From Microstegium vimineum (Eukaryota > Streptophyta > Magnoliopsida > Poales > Poaceae), in contig CM039139.1 of assembly GCA_022036555.1 (NCBI GenBank), positions 18,513,724 through 18,577,723 on the forward strand: 64,000 nucleotides of DNA. The letters run 5' to 3'. A model generated the notes under the pieces. That model was not told the DNA's origin. It ran no database searches and saw nothing but the letters and a program-made list of their open reading frames with translations. Of the stretch, positions 33,441-43,936 are shown piece after piece; the first letter of the stretch is position 1; each line of letters starts with the position of its first letter. A program made the translations under genes and the position numbers.

Positions 33441-33951
33441 TTAAGTATGCTTATAACTTTGTAACTTTCCATATAAGAAATTGCGAAAAAATATTTGCCA
33501 ACAAATGAAAAGTTGCGAATGTGTGTTGGATCGTTAGTTAACTTTGTAACTTTTCGGGAAAAAAAGTTGTGAAAATACATTTTGCTAAAAATGAAAATTT
33601 GTGAGGGAGGTAGAACTGATGTTTTTCCAAAAAAAAAAGTATAAATCTACTCAAATAACTGTTTTCTAAAAAAGGAAAGTTGTACGGTCTAATAACTTGT
33701 GTACATAATTATATCGAATAACTTATGCACATAAGCACAACTAAAAATAACAGTATATTATCTAACTTATGTAAAAAATCATTCCAGTTTTGTTTTCTAA
33801 TGGCTGGTCTCGTGCATGCACCGCTCTTTCAGTTTTCGCGCCATCTCGCATGCACGTTTCTCTTTCTTTTTCATGCGCCGTGTGTGCAGTTTGAGTTTGA
33901 CGCACGCAACATAACTAAAATACACAACTTATACACACATAAGTTATTCTA
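33441..33951. other. AT-rich flank before the Helitron
   Basis: The region contains several ATAACTT(R)TG/GTACATAAT motifs, perhaps an old repeat, but no gene or defined ends. Confidence 0.35.
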
Positions 33952-34468
33952 TCTATACCTATACCTATTTATATATTAATAAAGATCTAAAATTCCAGCC
34001 TCTTTTTTTTCGTCCATCCATTTGATTTTTATCCATCTCTCTTAACTACCGGACAATAAATAGTTTATTTTGTACGGACAAAAGGACATAATAAAAAGGA
34101 AAAGAAAAAAAGACACGTTATGAACCGGACTCCATATAAAAAAGAAAAAAAATAAATACCGGACTCTATATAAAGGAAAAGAAGAAATCTATAAAAAAAG
34201 GAAAAAATAATAGGACGGACACATTATGAACCGGACTTCGTATAAAAAAAAGGAAAAAAATAAATACCGAACTCCATATAGAAAAGGAAAAGAAAACTAT
34301 CTATAGAAAAAAAAGAATAGGACATGTATGCTATGTTAAGGGTGTGCATATAAAAGTAAATACCGGACTCCTTATAGAAAACGGAAAAGAAAAAATAATA
34401 GAGAAAATAAAAAAATAGGACACGTATGCTACATGGTATATATATATATATCACATACAAATTTATTT

Positions 34469-34470
<2 letters not shown>

Positions 34471-34513
<43 letters not shown>
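34471..34513 (+). repeat. (AT)n microsatellite at the LTR insertion point
   Basis: An uninterrupted AT run ends exactly where the solo LTR begins at 34514. A shorter AT run precedes it at 34436-34451. Confidence 0.9.
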
Positions 34514-34518
<5 letters not shown>

Positions 34519-36851
34519 GGACCTAATTGGCCTAGAGGGAGGGTGAAAAGGCGTATCTAAAAACTTATCGCAAAGGCTAACCGAAATAAATGCGGAATTA
34601 AAACTATCGGTCTAGCAAAAGCAACACCCCTCTACTTAAAACACTAGCACCTAGCAAATTATGAAAAGAAAACTTACTAAGGTGTCGGGCTAGAAAGCTC
34701 ACCTAACAAGTCTAGATTGCAAGGTCACACAAACCTAAGCAACTAGTACTCTAAGCAAATCGGGAGCTCCTACACATGTTAGTGAAGGCAAAGCGCACAA
34801 AGCCTAAGCTCACTAGTAATGCTCAATAGCAAGGCTACACAAACCAAACTAGAGAGCTCAAAAGCTACTTCTATGCTACACAAGCAAGAAGGTAACTAGC
34901 AAGATACACAAGCTATACTAGTTACTAAAGCAACCACTAAACACTAGCACAAGTATGAAATAATAAGTATAAGCTAGTGAATAGAGAATGCAAACCACTG
35001 ATTTGTACTACCGGCAGTAGGACCGGTACTACCGGTGGCTGACCGGTACTACTGGTGAAGTCAGACCGGTACTACTGGTGAAGTCAGACCGGTACTACCG
35101 GTGGCACGTTGTAGCTCCGAGATCCAAGGAAGATGAGCTTTGAATCCGGATCCGAGCTTTTCCCCCCACACTCCTTGAGGTAGATGGTGATGATGTTGAG
35201 CTTTGCTTGGATTGGTTCCTCTCCAATTTGTAGATCGGGCCTTCCCAACCTATGAACTTTGAGGGAGAGAGGAAGAACACGAAGAACACAAGAACAAAGG
35301 ATAGTCGAAGCTATCTCCACAACATCAAGCACGCGAGACTCAAGATTTATACTGAGGTTCGGCCCCCACAAAGGAGTTCCTACTCCTCGTTGTTGAGGTG
35401 ACCACAAAGATCGGAGTCTCTTTCACCTCCTTGCCTCCCTCAAGCAACCACAAAGGTTAGCCCGAGGTTTCCACTAAGGATTTCCACTAAGGATTGAAGG
35501 GGTAATACAAACGATTCGGGGTGCCCTCACAAATGAATCAACACGGGCAACCACGAAGAACAACTAGCCGGCTAGGATTCCAAGAATCCAAGAGTAACAA
35601 ATGCAAAAGCAAACCGGCAAGAAGAGGAAATCGAATGCTCAAGTCGTAGATCGATCCTCTCCACCATGGATTGAAGCAAAGGAGCATAGGGGGAGAGAGA
35701 GACACTTGGGACCCTTTTTCTCAGGTGTAGGAGTGGAATAATGGGGGTGGTGGCCGCCCCACAGGAAGGGGCGGCCTATTTATTTCCGCAGCTCCAGATG
35801 CACTACCGGTGGTGTCCCACCGGTACTACCGGTTCAAGATTTCCGACCGTTGGAGTCTTCCGACCGCTGCACAAAGTTAGCCAACCGGTACTACCGGTCT
35901 TTCACCGGTACTACCGGTCACCATCGGTACTACCGGTGAGGAACCGGTACTACCGCTAGTTCAAAATCTCGCAACTTGAGACGCTCAGGAATTTTGCCTA
36001 CCGGTACTACCGGTGGAACCACCGGTACTACCGGTAGTTCATTTTTCAGCACACTAGATCTGGGCGGGGAAATGACTTACCGGTACTACCGGTCTTCCAG
36101 ACCGGTACTACCAGTAGTTCATTTTTCAGCACAACTTCAGCACCCAGCTAAGCCTTTGCACCCTGGCAGAAACACATCTTCTAAGTGCCCGTGAATGCAA
36201 GGTATCTCTCGAACGCATAAAGACTTATGACATGAGCACTCTTATCCTCATCAAGCTAGTCTACTATGCATCCCTCTTGATAGTACGACTTTTCCTATAA
36301 CTCAACCCGGTCAAACACTTCTCTAAACAACTATGACCGGTGAAATGAAATGCTCTAAGTTATACCTTTGCCTTGTGCATTCCTTTTCATCTCCTTCTCC
36401 AATGTTGATGCAACTCATGCACCAACCTATCACAAATGATATGATCCACTTTATATCATCACGTGACATATTGGTTCATCGATCTTGACTTCACTTGCCC
36501 TTCACCGTTGCCTTTCATCCATCGATGCCAAGTCTTGCTCAAGCCTCCCGCCACGCGGTCAAACGCTTCAAGCCTCCAACTTGCCCTTTACGCTTGCAAC
36601 CGGTCCATCAAACTAAGTCATGCCTTGACCTTCTCCACCTTGTCACATGACTCCATGTCATGTTTCATATGCAATGAGCTCCTTCATCATCAAGTTGAGC
36701 ACCATCAATATGCACAAGCCATCTCTCCATGACTTTATTGGTTGCTCACACTTGTGTACCTAAGGACTAAATCACCTGTGTGTCTCACATTAAACATATA
36801 TTAGTCCACCTAAGTTGTCACTCAATTACCAAAATCAAACATGCACTTTCA
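34514..36851 (-). mobile_element. 2.34-kb solo LTR, probably Copia (SIRE/Maximus-like), minus orientation
   Basis: The termini are TGAAAG at 34514 and CTTTCA ending at 36851, flanked by ATATA on both sides (34509-34513 and 36852-36856). The left copy lies in an AT run, so the duplication is suggestive rather than strong. The reverse complement begins TGAAAGTGCATGTTTG and ends CCAATTAGGTCCTTTCA, which resembles LTRs of the SIRE/Maximus Copia lineage. No primer-binding site, polypurine tract or protein is next to it, so it is a solo LTR. It contains arrays of ACCGGTACTACCGGT. Confidence 0.78.
35005..36118 (+). repeat. dispersed array of the palindromic unit ACCGGTACTACCGGT
   Basis: Inside the solo LTR the 15-base near-palindrome ACCGGTACTACCGGT, with one-base variants such as ACCGGTACTACTGGT, recurs at 35020-35105 and again many times at 35803-36118. 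I count more than ten copies. They lie in two blocks separated by about 700 bases of unique LTR sequence. Confidence 0.9.
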
Positions 36852-38114
36852 ATATATTTCTCTTCTTAAATTGATTTTTATCTGTTCATGTCTTTCCCAT
36901 GTTAGAGCAGCACAATCTAGGAAAGCTTCACAAATATGGTATAAGAAAGGAAAGTAAAAAAATAATCAGATAATAAGCCTATAAAATAAAATATATAAGA
37001 ACGAAAAAGCACAAATCGATAGCACACAAAGGTAATTGTCTGCCACTGCTGCACGTGTTGAAGTATATATAAAGGAAAGAAAACATAACTAGAACCGGAA
37101 GGATAAGGAAACTATGAAGGAAAACATGAATCAACACGGTTCCAAATCCTGAGTGGTTTGATTCGAAATTAAATCCAAATATAAGTAGAACGAAAAGAAA
37201 TTGAGAACCATTATAAATTATACGTGTCAATAAAATATCTAACAGGAAAAGCACGTGACGAGGGGATCCTGAGTTTAAAGCGAAACAACGTCGTTGAGAC
37301 AAGGGGTCATGGAGCCGGCGGCTGTCACATCGAGGAGTCGCGGAAGGATAGAGCCATAGAGGCATGGAGTAGCGCAATCCATCCTTCGAGACACGTACCG
37401 AGAGAATCACAAACTCCGAAACAGAGCAAGGCCGTCGAGGCGCGTGGACATGGGGTCACCGTCGATCCGTCAAGACGCGGGGCACGGAAGCCAGCCGTTT
37501 GCTGGTAGCCCCGTGAGCTATTAGAGGTGGATGACGTGAGCTCGACGGAAAATGAAAAAAGACACATGTATGCATAGACGTACAGAAGAAAAAAGGAAAA
37601 TCAAAGCCCGCAATGTATGCATCATTGCCGATCAAGAAGAAAAAACGGCCCAGCAGCTTCTATACATGGCGATAAAGATCATAAAAAATCATGGAATCAT
37701 GGAAATAAAAAACAAAAAAACCGTAAAACTACCATTGTTTTCTCCCGTTGCAACGCACAGACATATTTGCTAGTATAATTAATATACAGAAATTATCCTA
37801 CAAAACTTATCTATATAAGTTATACATGTAACTTGTAGGCTTTTGTGCTCTCATATGGAACAAATAGGTTCATGAATCTGGTTCACTTGATCGTTTTGGT
37901 GACTGATAAGCGAACTAATATTATTTTTGACTATTTTATTGTGAAAACCTTGTTTATAAGTGGCTGATAAGTCAAACCAACATAGCTACAACATTGTCGT
38001 CCACACCGACATTTTACTGTCAGCCCGTTACGGGCCAGGTCGGTCATGCAGAGATGCACTCTTTTGCAACTAGTCCACACGTGTGCGCTCGGTCGGTTTT
38101 GTTTTCTAATTATT

Positions 38115-38336
38115 AGAGCATCGATGTGGTAAAATAATAAATAGTTAAATTACAGAGTTTAGCTTTTTTTTAAAATATAGAAGCCCGTGAGAAAGAAGAG
38201 TTTTTCAATAGACTTGCTATTTCTCATCTATTTTATGACTAATGAGATTTCAGAGATAACATACTTGCTATTATACAAAACCAAATAGAAGATCTGTTAA
38301 AGTTTAATTTTCCAGCATATTTTTTGGAGATGCTCT
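38115..38336. repeat. MITE with AGAGCATC/GATGCTCT termini
   Basis: The ends AGAGCATC (38115-38122) and GATGCTCT (38329-38336) are exact inverted copies, with TATT on both outer sides. The interior is AT-rich. The termini resemble those of the larger fold-back element at 29946-30540. Confidence 0.65.
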
Positions 38337-38668
38337 TATTACTACCACACAAGTGTGTCCATTGGAAAGAAGATTTGAAAAAAAAAATACCACGCTTCGG
38401 GGTGCAGTTTATATTAAGGCAATAAGGGCATAGCCTGACGAACAGATTCTTAATTAAGCAAGCTTTAGGGTTTACGACGACAAACGTAGTATTTTACAAT
38501 ATATTTATGGTAGAAAAAAGTCCAGATCACTACCCAAGTTTGATCTATCTACAAATATAGATCAACTTTAAAGTGGACATGCCGTATATTAGAGACCACA
38601 CCAACAATTGTTTTTGCCAAGCATTTATGCATGCCTTCTAGTAAGTTTAGCACATAATTAATTTGTTA

Positions 38669-38892
38669 CTATCTCCGTCCTAAATTATAGTTCGTTTGAC
38701 TTTTTCAATATCAGGTTTAACCATTTATCTTATTCAATTTTTTTTTGCAAAATATTACTTGTTTTGTTGTGCCTTGATTATTTAATAAATAATCTACAAG
38801 AATGACTTAGATTTGATTATATTAACATAATTTTTTTTAATAAGAAGAGTGGTAAAAAAATTGAAACAAATTATAGTTTAAAACGGAATGAG
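38669..38892. repeat. Stowaway MITE with TA target duplication
   Basis: The left end CTATCTCCGTCCTAAATTAT and right end TATAGTTTAAAACGGAATGAG are inverted copies, with TA at 38667-38668 and 38893-38894. Confidence 0.8.
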
Positions 38893-39954
38893 TAGTTAAT
38901 TAAGTGATTGTTACCTGTATCGAGGATGAGAATGGCGGGGGGCGCTGGTGGGCCGAGCCTGATTGATATGGAGATGACGTGGACCTCGCACGGCAGTCGT
39001 GCTGGTAAATGTTCTTTTCGCCTACAGATGCAGATGTTACCTGTATTGAGTATTGACCCTACACGCATGTCGTATCTAGTATCTTGCGTCTAACTGTATC
39101 GACGAAGTTTCTTCTTTTAATGTCCCCAAAAAAGCTTCTTCTTTCAAAAAGTACTGTACAACGGAGTACGTACAATACAATTTACACAGTCAGCTAAGAT
39201 GCACGTGTACCCAGTTCGGGGCAGTGCCGATAACCGCCAGTGGAAGCAAACATCACCCAGGAAGCACGTCGACGAAACTGGTGCTACCTACCTCCCCATT
39301 AATTTCGAACTTCTCTTTCCAGCGTCTCGAAATTGACTCATGGTCCGGCCCAGTACCATAATCTTTGTCGTGGTCAAGTCGAGCGGCCGATCGAGCCCCT
39401 TCAATTCGCGATCGCCGGCCGGCCCAGCCCGCGCGACACGACGCCAGGCCGCCCGCGCCCAAGCAGTCAAGGATGACTTTTTCCGAGCTTCTGCCGAGGC
39501 ATTGATTAGTCCACCTGACAAAAAACTAGAAACTCTTTTTTTTGTCCCCAAACTCTCGTGCTCGTACTACCAGACACTTGGGTATCGGAGTTACCAATAC
39601 TTGTCCAACGCTCCAGGCCGGCAACTCGAGCTATGTATGATGCGCAACATCGCTGTTTACAATCACATAAAAGCTCACGTTACAAAGAAATATATCAACT
39701 TAATGATTTATATTGTACCATAATGATTTATGCAAATTAACCGTTTATTCGACATTTATTGATCTGGTTATTTCAGACCTCTTTGAATTGTTACATGTAT
39801 GTATGTTACACTTTACACTTGTGCGGGAAAAAAAGAAGAAAGAGACAAAACACACATACACGAAAAAGGCAAGTCAACGGAAGAAAGTAATAAAGCCGGT
39901 CAAATTTCTACAGCTTTGGACGCTTGGTGCGTCGATCGGCGTCAGGACTAATCA

Positions 39955-41207
39955 TCAGCACCCTTCCATGTCCCTCCAGCCGAGGTAGACGAGTCCGGCG
40001 AGGTAGTGCGAGTAGGCGCCGGCGATGACGAGCACGTGGAAGAGCTGGTGGCTGTGTCCAACAAGGTCGAACCACCCGGGCATCCAGCGCTCGGGGACTC
40101 TGGTGGCGTACACGACGACGCCAGCGAGGTAGAAGGCGCCCATGGCCATCTCGTAGCCCGTGGTGAGCACGGCCTCCGGGCGCGCCCCGAAGACGAGCAT
40201 CTTGTGCACGATGGGCACGAGGCCAGACATGCCCATGCACGCGAACAGCCCCGCCCTTGCCCACCGCAGCTCGGGCCTCTCGAACACCGGGAGCAGCGAC
40301 ACGGTCACGGCGGCGGCGCCGGAGACGGTGATGAAGCCGAGGTAGAGCGCTTGGTAGAAGGGGTCGCACAGGAAAGTGTAGTAGACGAGCGGGTAGAAGG
40401 AGGTGACGATGAGCCCTGTTATGCCCGCGTAGTCTAGACGGAGGAACACGTAGCTGGCGTGCTCTGAGTGGCATGCCAGCAGGTGGCACGCGCTGCTCAT
40501 CAGCAGGCAGAACATGGCGCCGCACAGGTACGCGTAGAACGGCCACCGCGGGACCCGGCTGTTCCTCGCCGGCAGAACGGCGGCGGCGGGCTCGGTTTCG
40601 ACGACGGACACGTTGCGGAACGCCTTCATTGTCATTGCCAGGACTGCTCCGTCGTCGGCGCGGTAGGTCTTCAGCACCATTGCGTTGCCGGTGATGTTGG
40701 GCAGCAGACCTGTGGACGACGACGTCGCCGCCAAGACCAAGTGAGGCGACTCGGAGTACTCCGTCGGGACCATCGTGGCGGCGCACACGGTGAGCGCGAG
40801 GAAGACGAAGAAGCCGATCAAGTGGCTGCATGCAGGAGACCCGATTTATGAATGAATCAGTTAAGCACCTGCATCGCCGCTGGGCAACCAACACTGATGC
40901 GATGCAACAGTACTTACGTCCAGACGTTGATGGTCTCGTTGTGGACGGAGAAGGCGCTGAGGAGCGCGTCCTTGACGGGCCACTCGCTGCGGTAATGGTG
41001 GACGATGAACTCGTTGTGCTTGAGGAACTCCGGCAGCTTGTCGTAGCTGACGAGCTCGCACCTCCTGTGCCCGCAGCGCCTCCCACCCTTTGCAGCATTT
41101 GTTGCCCCCTTCTTCGTCAGGAGAGGAGACCTCAGCATGTTGGTCTTGGGCGATTCATCACTCTGGATGATGGTGGTCGTCTTCTCCAGCGTCACCGTGG
41201 AAGCCAT
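39955..41207 (-). CDS. PAQR-family heptahelical transmembrane protein (HHP), 2 exons
   Basis: Exons: 41207-40918 and 40825-39955, with a 92-bp intron whose ends are GTAAGT and TGCAG. The product has 386 residues. The start MASTVTLEKTTTIIQS is followed by the cytosolic family segment ELVSYDKLPEFLKHNEFIVH and SVHNETINVWTHLIGFF. Seven membrane helices are visible, for example FYAYLCGAMFCLLMSSACHL, GFITVSGAAAVTVSLL and FHVLVIAGAYSHYLAGLVYL. The PAQR metal-site pattern is present: SACHLLACHS, then LDYAGI, then GHSHQLFHV. The loop after helix 1 is long (about 75 residues). Plant HHPs are relatives of animal adiponectin receptors and are regulated by sugars, hormones or stress; the ligand is unknown. 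No defect is seen. Confidence 0.95.
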
Positions 41208-41330
41208 TCCTCGAGAGATGTCGATCGGTTGGAATTGGAACGATGTTCTAGCACACCACGGCGTTTCCTGTGCCACTTGTTTTGTTGTGCTGGGGATGTG
41301 TGTTTTGCATGGTTGCGCTGGCTTCCTGGG

Positions 41331-41339
41331 TTTAAATAG
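41331..41339 (-). promoter_or_regulatory. TATA-like box of the PAQR gene
   Basis: The complement reads CTATTTAAA, about 125-130 bases upstream of the ATG at 41207. Confidence 0.6.
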
Positions 41340-41754
41340 GCCGCCACACACTGACACAGCGCGCCGTTTGTGTATGAATATGAATTTGAATAAGTATTAC
41401 GGGAGTTTTTTTTTTGTGATGGCGAACGGTGAACCGGTCCGATTAGTGGGACGGCATGCATGTGGGAAACGGGAGAAACTCTATTGCGTGGCCACGGTCC
41501 AGTTTTTGGCGGACCGCCAGAAGATCGATATCGAGCCGGGTGGTGCCAATGAATGCATGTCATGGTAGCTAGTAGCTTCTACATACTAGCCTAGTGCTAG
41601 TCCTGTGGTGACGTGGATGTTGTCTCGTTCGGTCGCTGTACTAGCTAGTCTCAATGATGGATCTTGATTCGATTTTCAGTTGCTGCTGTCGATTTTTCCG
41701 CTCGTGGGAAATGAGAAGGGCGTCCGTAGTCAGAGTCACGGCCAGGGTCCAGGG

Positions 41755-42369
41755 CAGGGTTTTCCAAACCGAACGGTAACCGCGGTTACCGACCGGTTAC
41801 CGGCAAACCGCCCGGGACCGGTTCGGTTTCGGTACCGGTTTGAATTCAAATTTCAAATTTGAAAAAAAAATGCTGAAAAAATTCATAAAAATAGTTCATG
41901 ATGTATAGAGTCGAATGGTGTACAAATTTTTCAAATTGGAGTTCGTTTGCTATTTATTTTGACGTATACAAGTTTGAAAAAAAAGAAAAAAGATCTTTTT
42001 TATTTTTTTTCAAACTTGTACGCGTCAAAATAAATAGCAAACGAACTCCAATTTGAAAAAAATTTACACCATTTGACTCTATAAATCATGGACTATTTTT
42101 AGGAATTTTTTCAGCATTTTCGATTTTTTTTTTCAAATTTGAAATTTGATTTGGGGCGATACCGTCGGTAACCGTCCAAACCGGACGGTAACCGGCCCTA
42201 ACCGACCGGTTACCGGTCCCAAACCGTTTGAACTACGCCGTTTGAATTCAAAATCCAAACCGTTCAGTTTGGGTCCGGTTTGGACGGTTACCGTCGGTAA
42301 CCGCTCCGTCGGTAACCGTCAAACCGCCGGTGAGCGGTTCCCGACGACGAAACGGTTAGTGAAACCCTG
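41755..42369. mobile_element. hAT-type fold-back element with perfect 8-bp target duplication
   Basis: The element starts CAGGGTTTTCCAAACCG and ends GGTTAGTGAAACCCTG, and GTCCAGGG lies directly on both sides (41747-41754 and 42370-42377). CAGGG termini and an 8-bp duplication are typical of hAT transposons. The two halves are long inverted copies centred near 41990, for example GGAGTTCGTTTGCTATTTAT against its complement. GC-rich GGTTACCG-type repeats lie in the outer parts. No transposase is encoded. Confidence 0.92.
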
Positions 42370-42377
42370 GTCCAGGG

Positions 42378-43936
42378 ACGCGTTGAGGAACTTGTGAGGT
42401 ACGGTACGGCGAGCAGGACCAGAGTTCACCTTTGGCGGGCGGGCGGCTTAATTTGTTATTTATTCATCAGACATCATCAGAGTATAATAAGCCGGAACTC
42501 ATCAGGGCACACACACACACAACACACATTAACCTGCCGAGCTGAGATTCAGCTAGCAGCGAAGGCACGTGAGAGGCCAAGCAGGGCAGGGCAGGGCAGC
42601 TGCATGCGGACGCCGAAGAAGAGCCTCGTCAGAGAAACGGGGCGCGGCTGCGTTTGATTCTTCAAGTCAAGAGCTCCGATCCGACGCTTGACATTTGAAA
42701 GCAGCAACAATGGCCGGCCGCCGGTCCGGCGAGATCGCGAGCTGCGAGCCTGGTCAACATAGTGAAACACTAAAACGTGGTGAAAATCGTCGATCAACAG
42801 AATGATTGGGCTTTCCGGATACCTTTCACGACCATGTCATCGCCCGCCCCCGGCACGGCGCGGTAGGGCCCGCTAGGTCTCGGCCTCTCGGTCTCGGACA
42901 TGGCTCCTTGCTTCTTGGAGAAAGCCGCAACCGGCCCCGTGTTTCTCCGTTGCCGGTTGACAGATCGATGCGTCCTATGCGTATAGCAAAGGGAGGTGTC
43001 AGCGTCGCTCGTTGCCGTCGATGCGGCATCGCTTGGATCTTGGCTCGAGCGCCGGCGCCCTGCATCACCATAAGGAGTCCCGACACGTCGCTTTGTGCTG
43101 ACGATGATACTACTCGGCGCCGGCGAATTAAGCAAGCGGCAGCAACAAGACGGAAATTTTTTGTCAAAGGCGCGGGCTCTCCCAACGAACACACTCTGGT
43201 TATCCGGTGGTGGTAACTCGTTGCCCCGTCGCCGTCTCGCCCTGCCGCCGGCGGCGGAGCGGCAACACATGCAGGATGTCCGTAGCGCTAGTGCCCGAGT
43301 CGTTTGTCGTGGCATGCCGGTATGTACTGTATTGTCCACGACTATGATTACAAAATTGTCAAAAGTAGTCCCCGCCACGGCCCAGGACTACGAGTACAAC
43401 GCGCTGAGGATTTGGATGGGCCTTGGTCACTACGGCTCAGCCTTCTAGGCCTGCTAGCTATTCCCTTCATGTTGGGCTTGGGCCACTTCCGACGTGAACT
43501 TCGTCGGGGCCTTGAACGGAGCGCCGGCTGAGCTGAACCCACAAAGTCCGATCAGTTCCGTTCGCTTCGCATTTTTTCAGAACGATTCAAAGTCACGCGA
43601 GCATCTGAACGGAGTGGATGTGTGTCGAATTCAGTTCATGTATCAAAAGTCCGTCCACGGCGACCTTGGAAACGCAAACATAGACCGATCAAGCCGAGGG
43701 ACCCGCAGCGTGCTCTGTATGTCTCCCAACATGATCTGTCGCCACCGGGCCCGCATGCAGGCGCGTTGTGCTACACGCATGACTCCCACCGTACACGACA
43801 AGGCATTATATATCTGATGTACACACAGTGTGAGTCACAAAAAAGAAAAAAGTGGCAGTAATCGCGCCGGCTTTCGAGTGGCGATCGACACAACAAATCT
43901 GGTGGAGCATCGGTCATGTGTAGTGTAGACGACAAA
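42378..43936. other. intergenic region with an unassigned open frame
   Basis: A minus-strand frame covers 42794-43378 and contains an Arg/Ser-rich stretch followed by MSETERPRPSGPYRAVPGAG. A good splice donor (AAAG|GTATCC, near 42821) follows on that strand. I cannot find a convincing partner exon or family, so I do not call a gene. Elsewhere nothing is recognised. Confidence 0.3.

Larger units (their letters stand above)
33952..37773 (+). mobile_element. non-autonomous Helitron interrupted by a solo LTR
   Basis: The left end TCTATACCTATACCTATT, followed by ATTAATAAAG, is the type seen at 5' ends of grass Helitrons. The right end reads CCCGTTGCAACGCAC, then ATTTGCTAG, finishing with CTAG at 37770-37773. 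It sits between A (33951) and T (37774), as Helitrons do. The GTTGCAAC palindrome about 25 bases before the end serves as the 3' hairpin. Without the nested LTR (34514-36851) and one 5-bp target copy the element is about 1.48 kb. It has no RepHel gene. The GC-rich stretch 37230-37520 could be a captured fragment but I do not recognise it. Confidence 0.7.
37774..39954. other. intergenic region between Helitron and PAQR gene
   Basis: It contains two MITEs listed separately (38115-38336, 38669-38892). A short GC-rich segment at 38930-39010 contains GCGGGGGGCGCTGGTGG and is flanked by two near-copies of GTTACCTGTAT (38909, 39037). I recognise no gene. The last 100-200 bases should be the 3' UTR of the PAQR gene. 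Confidence 0.4.
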
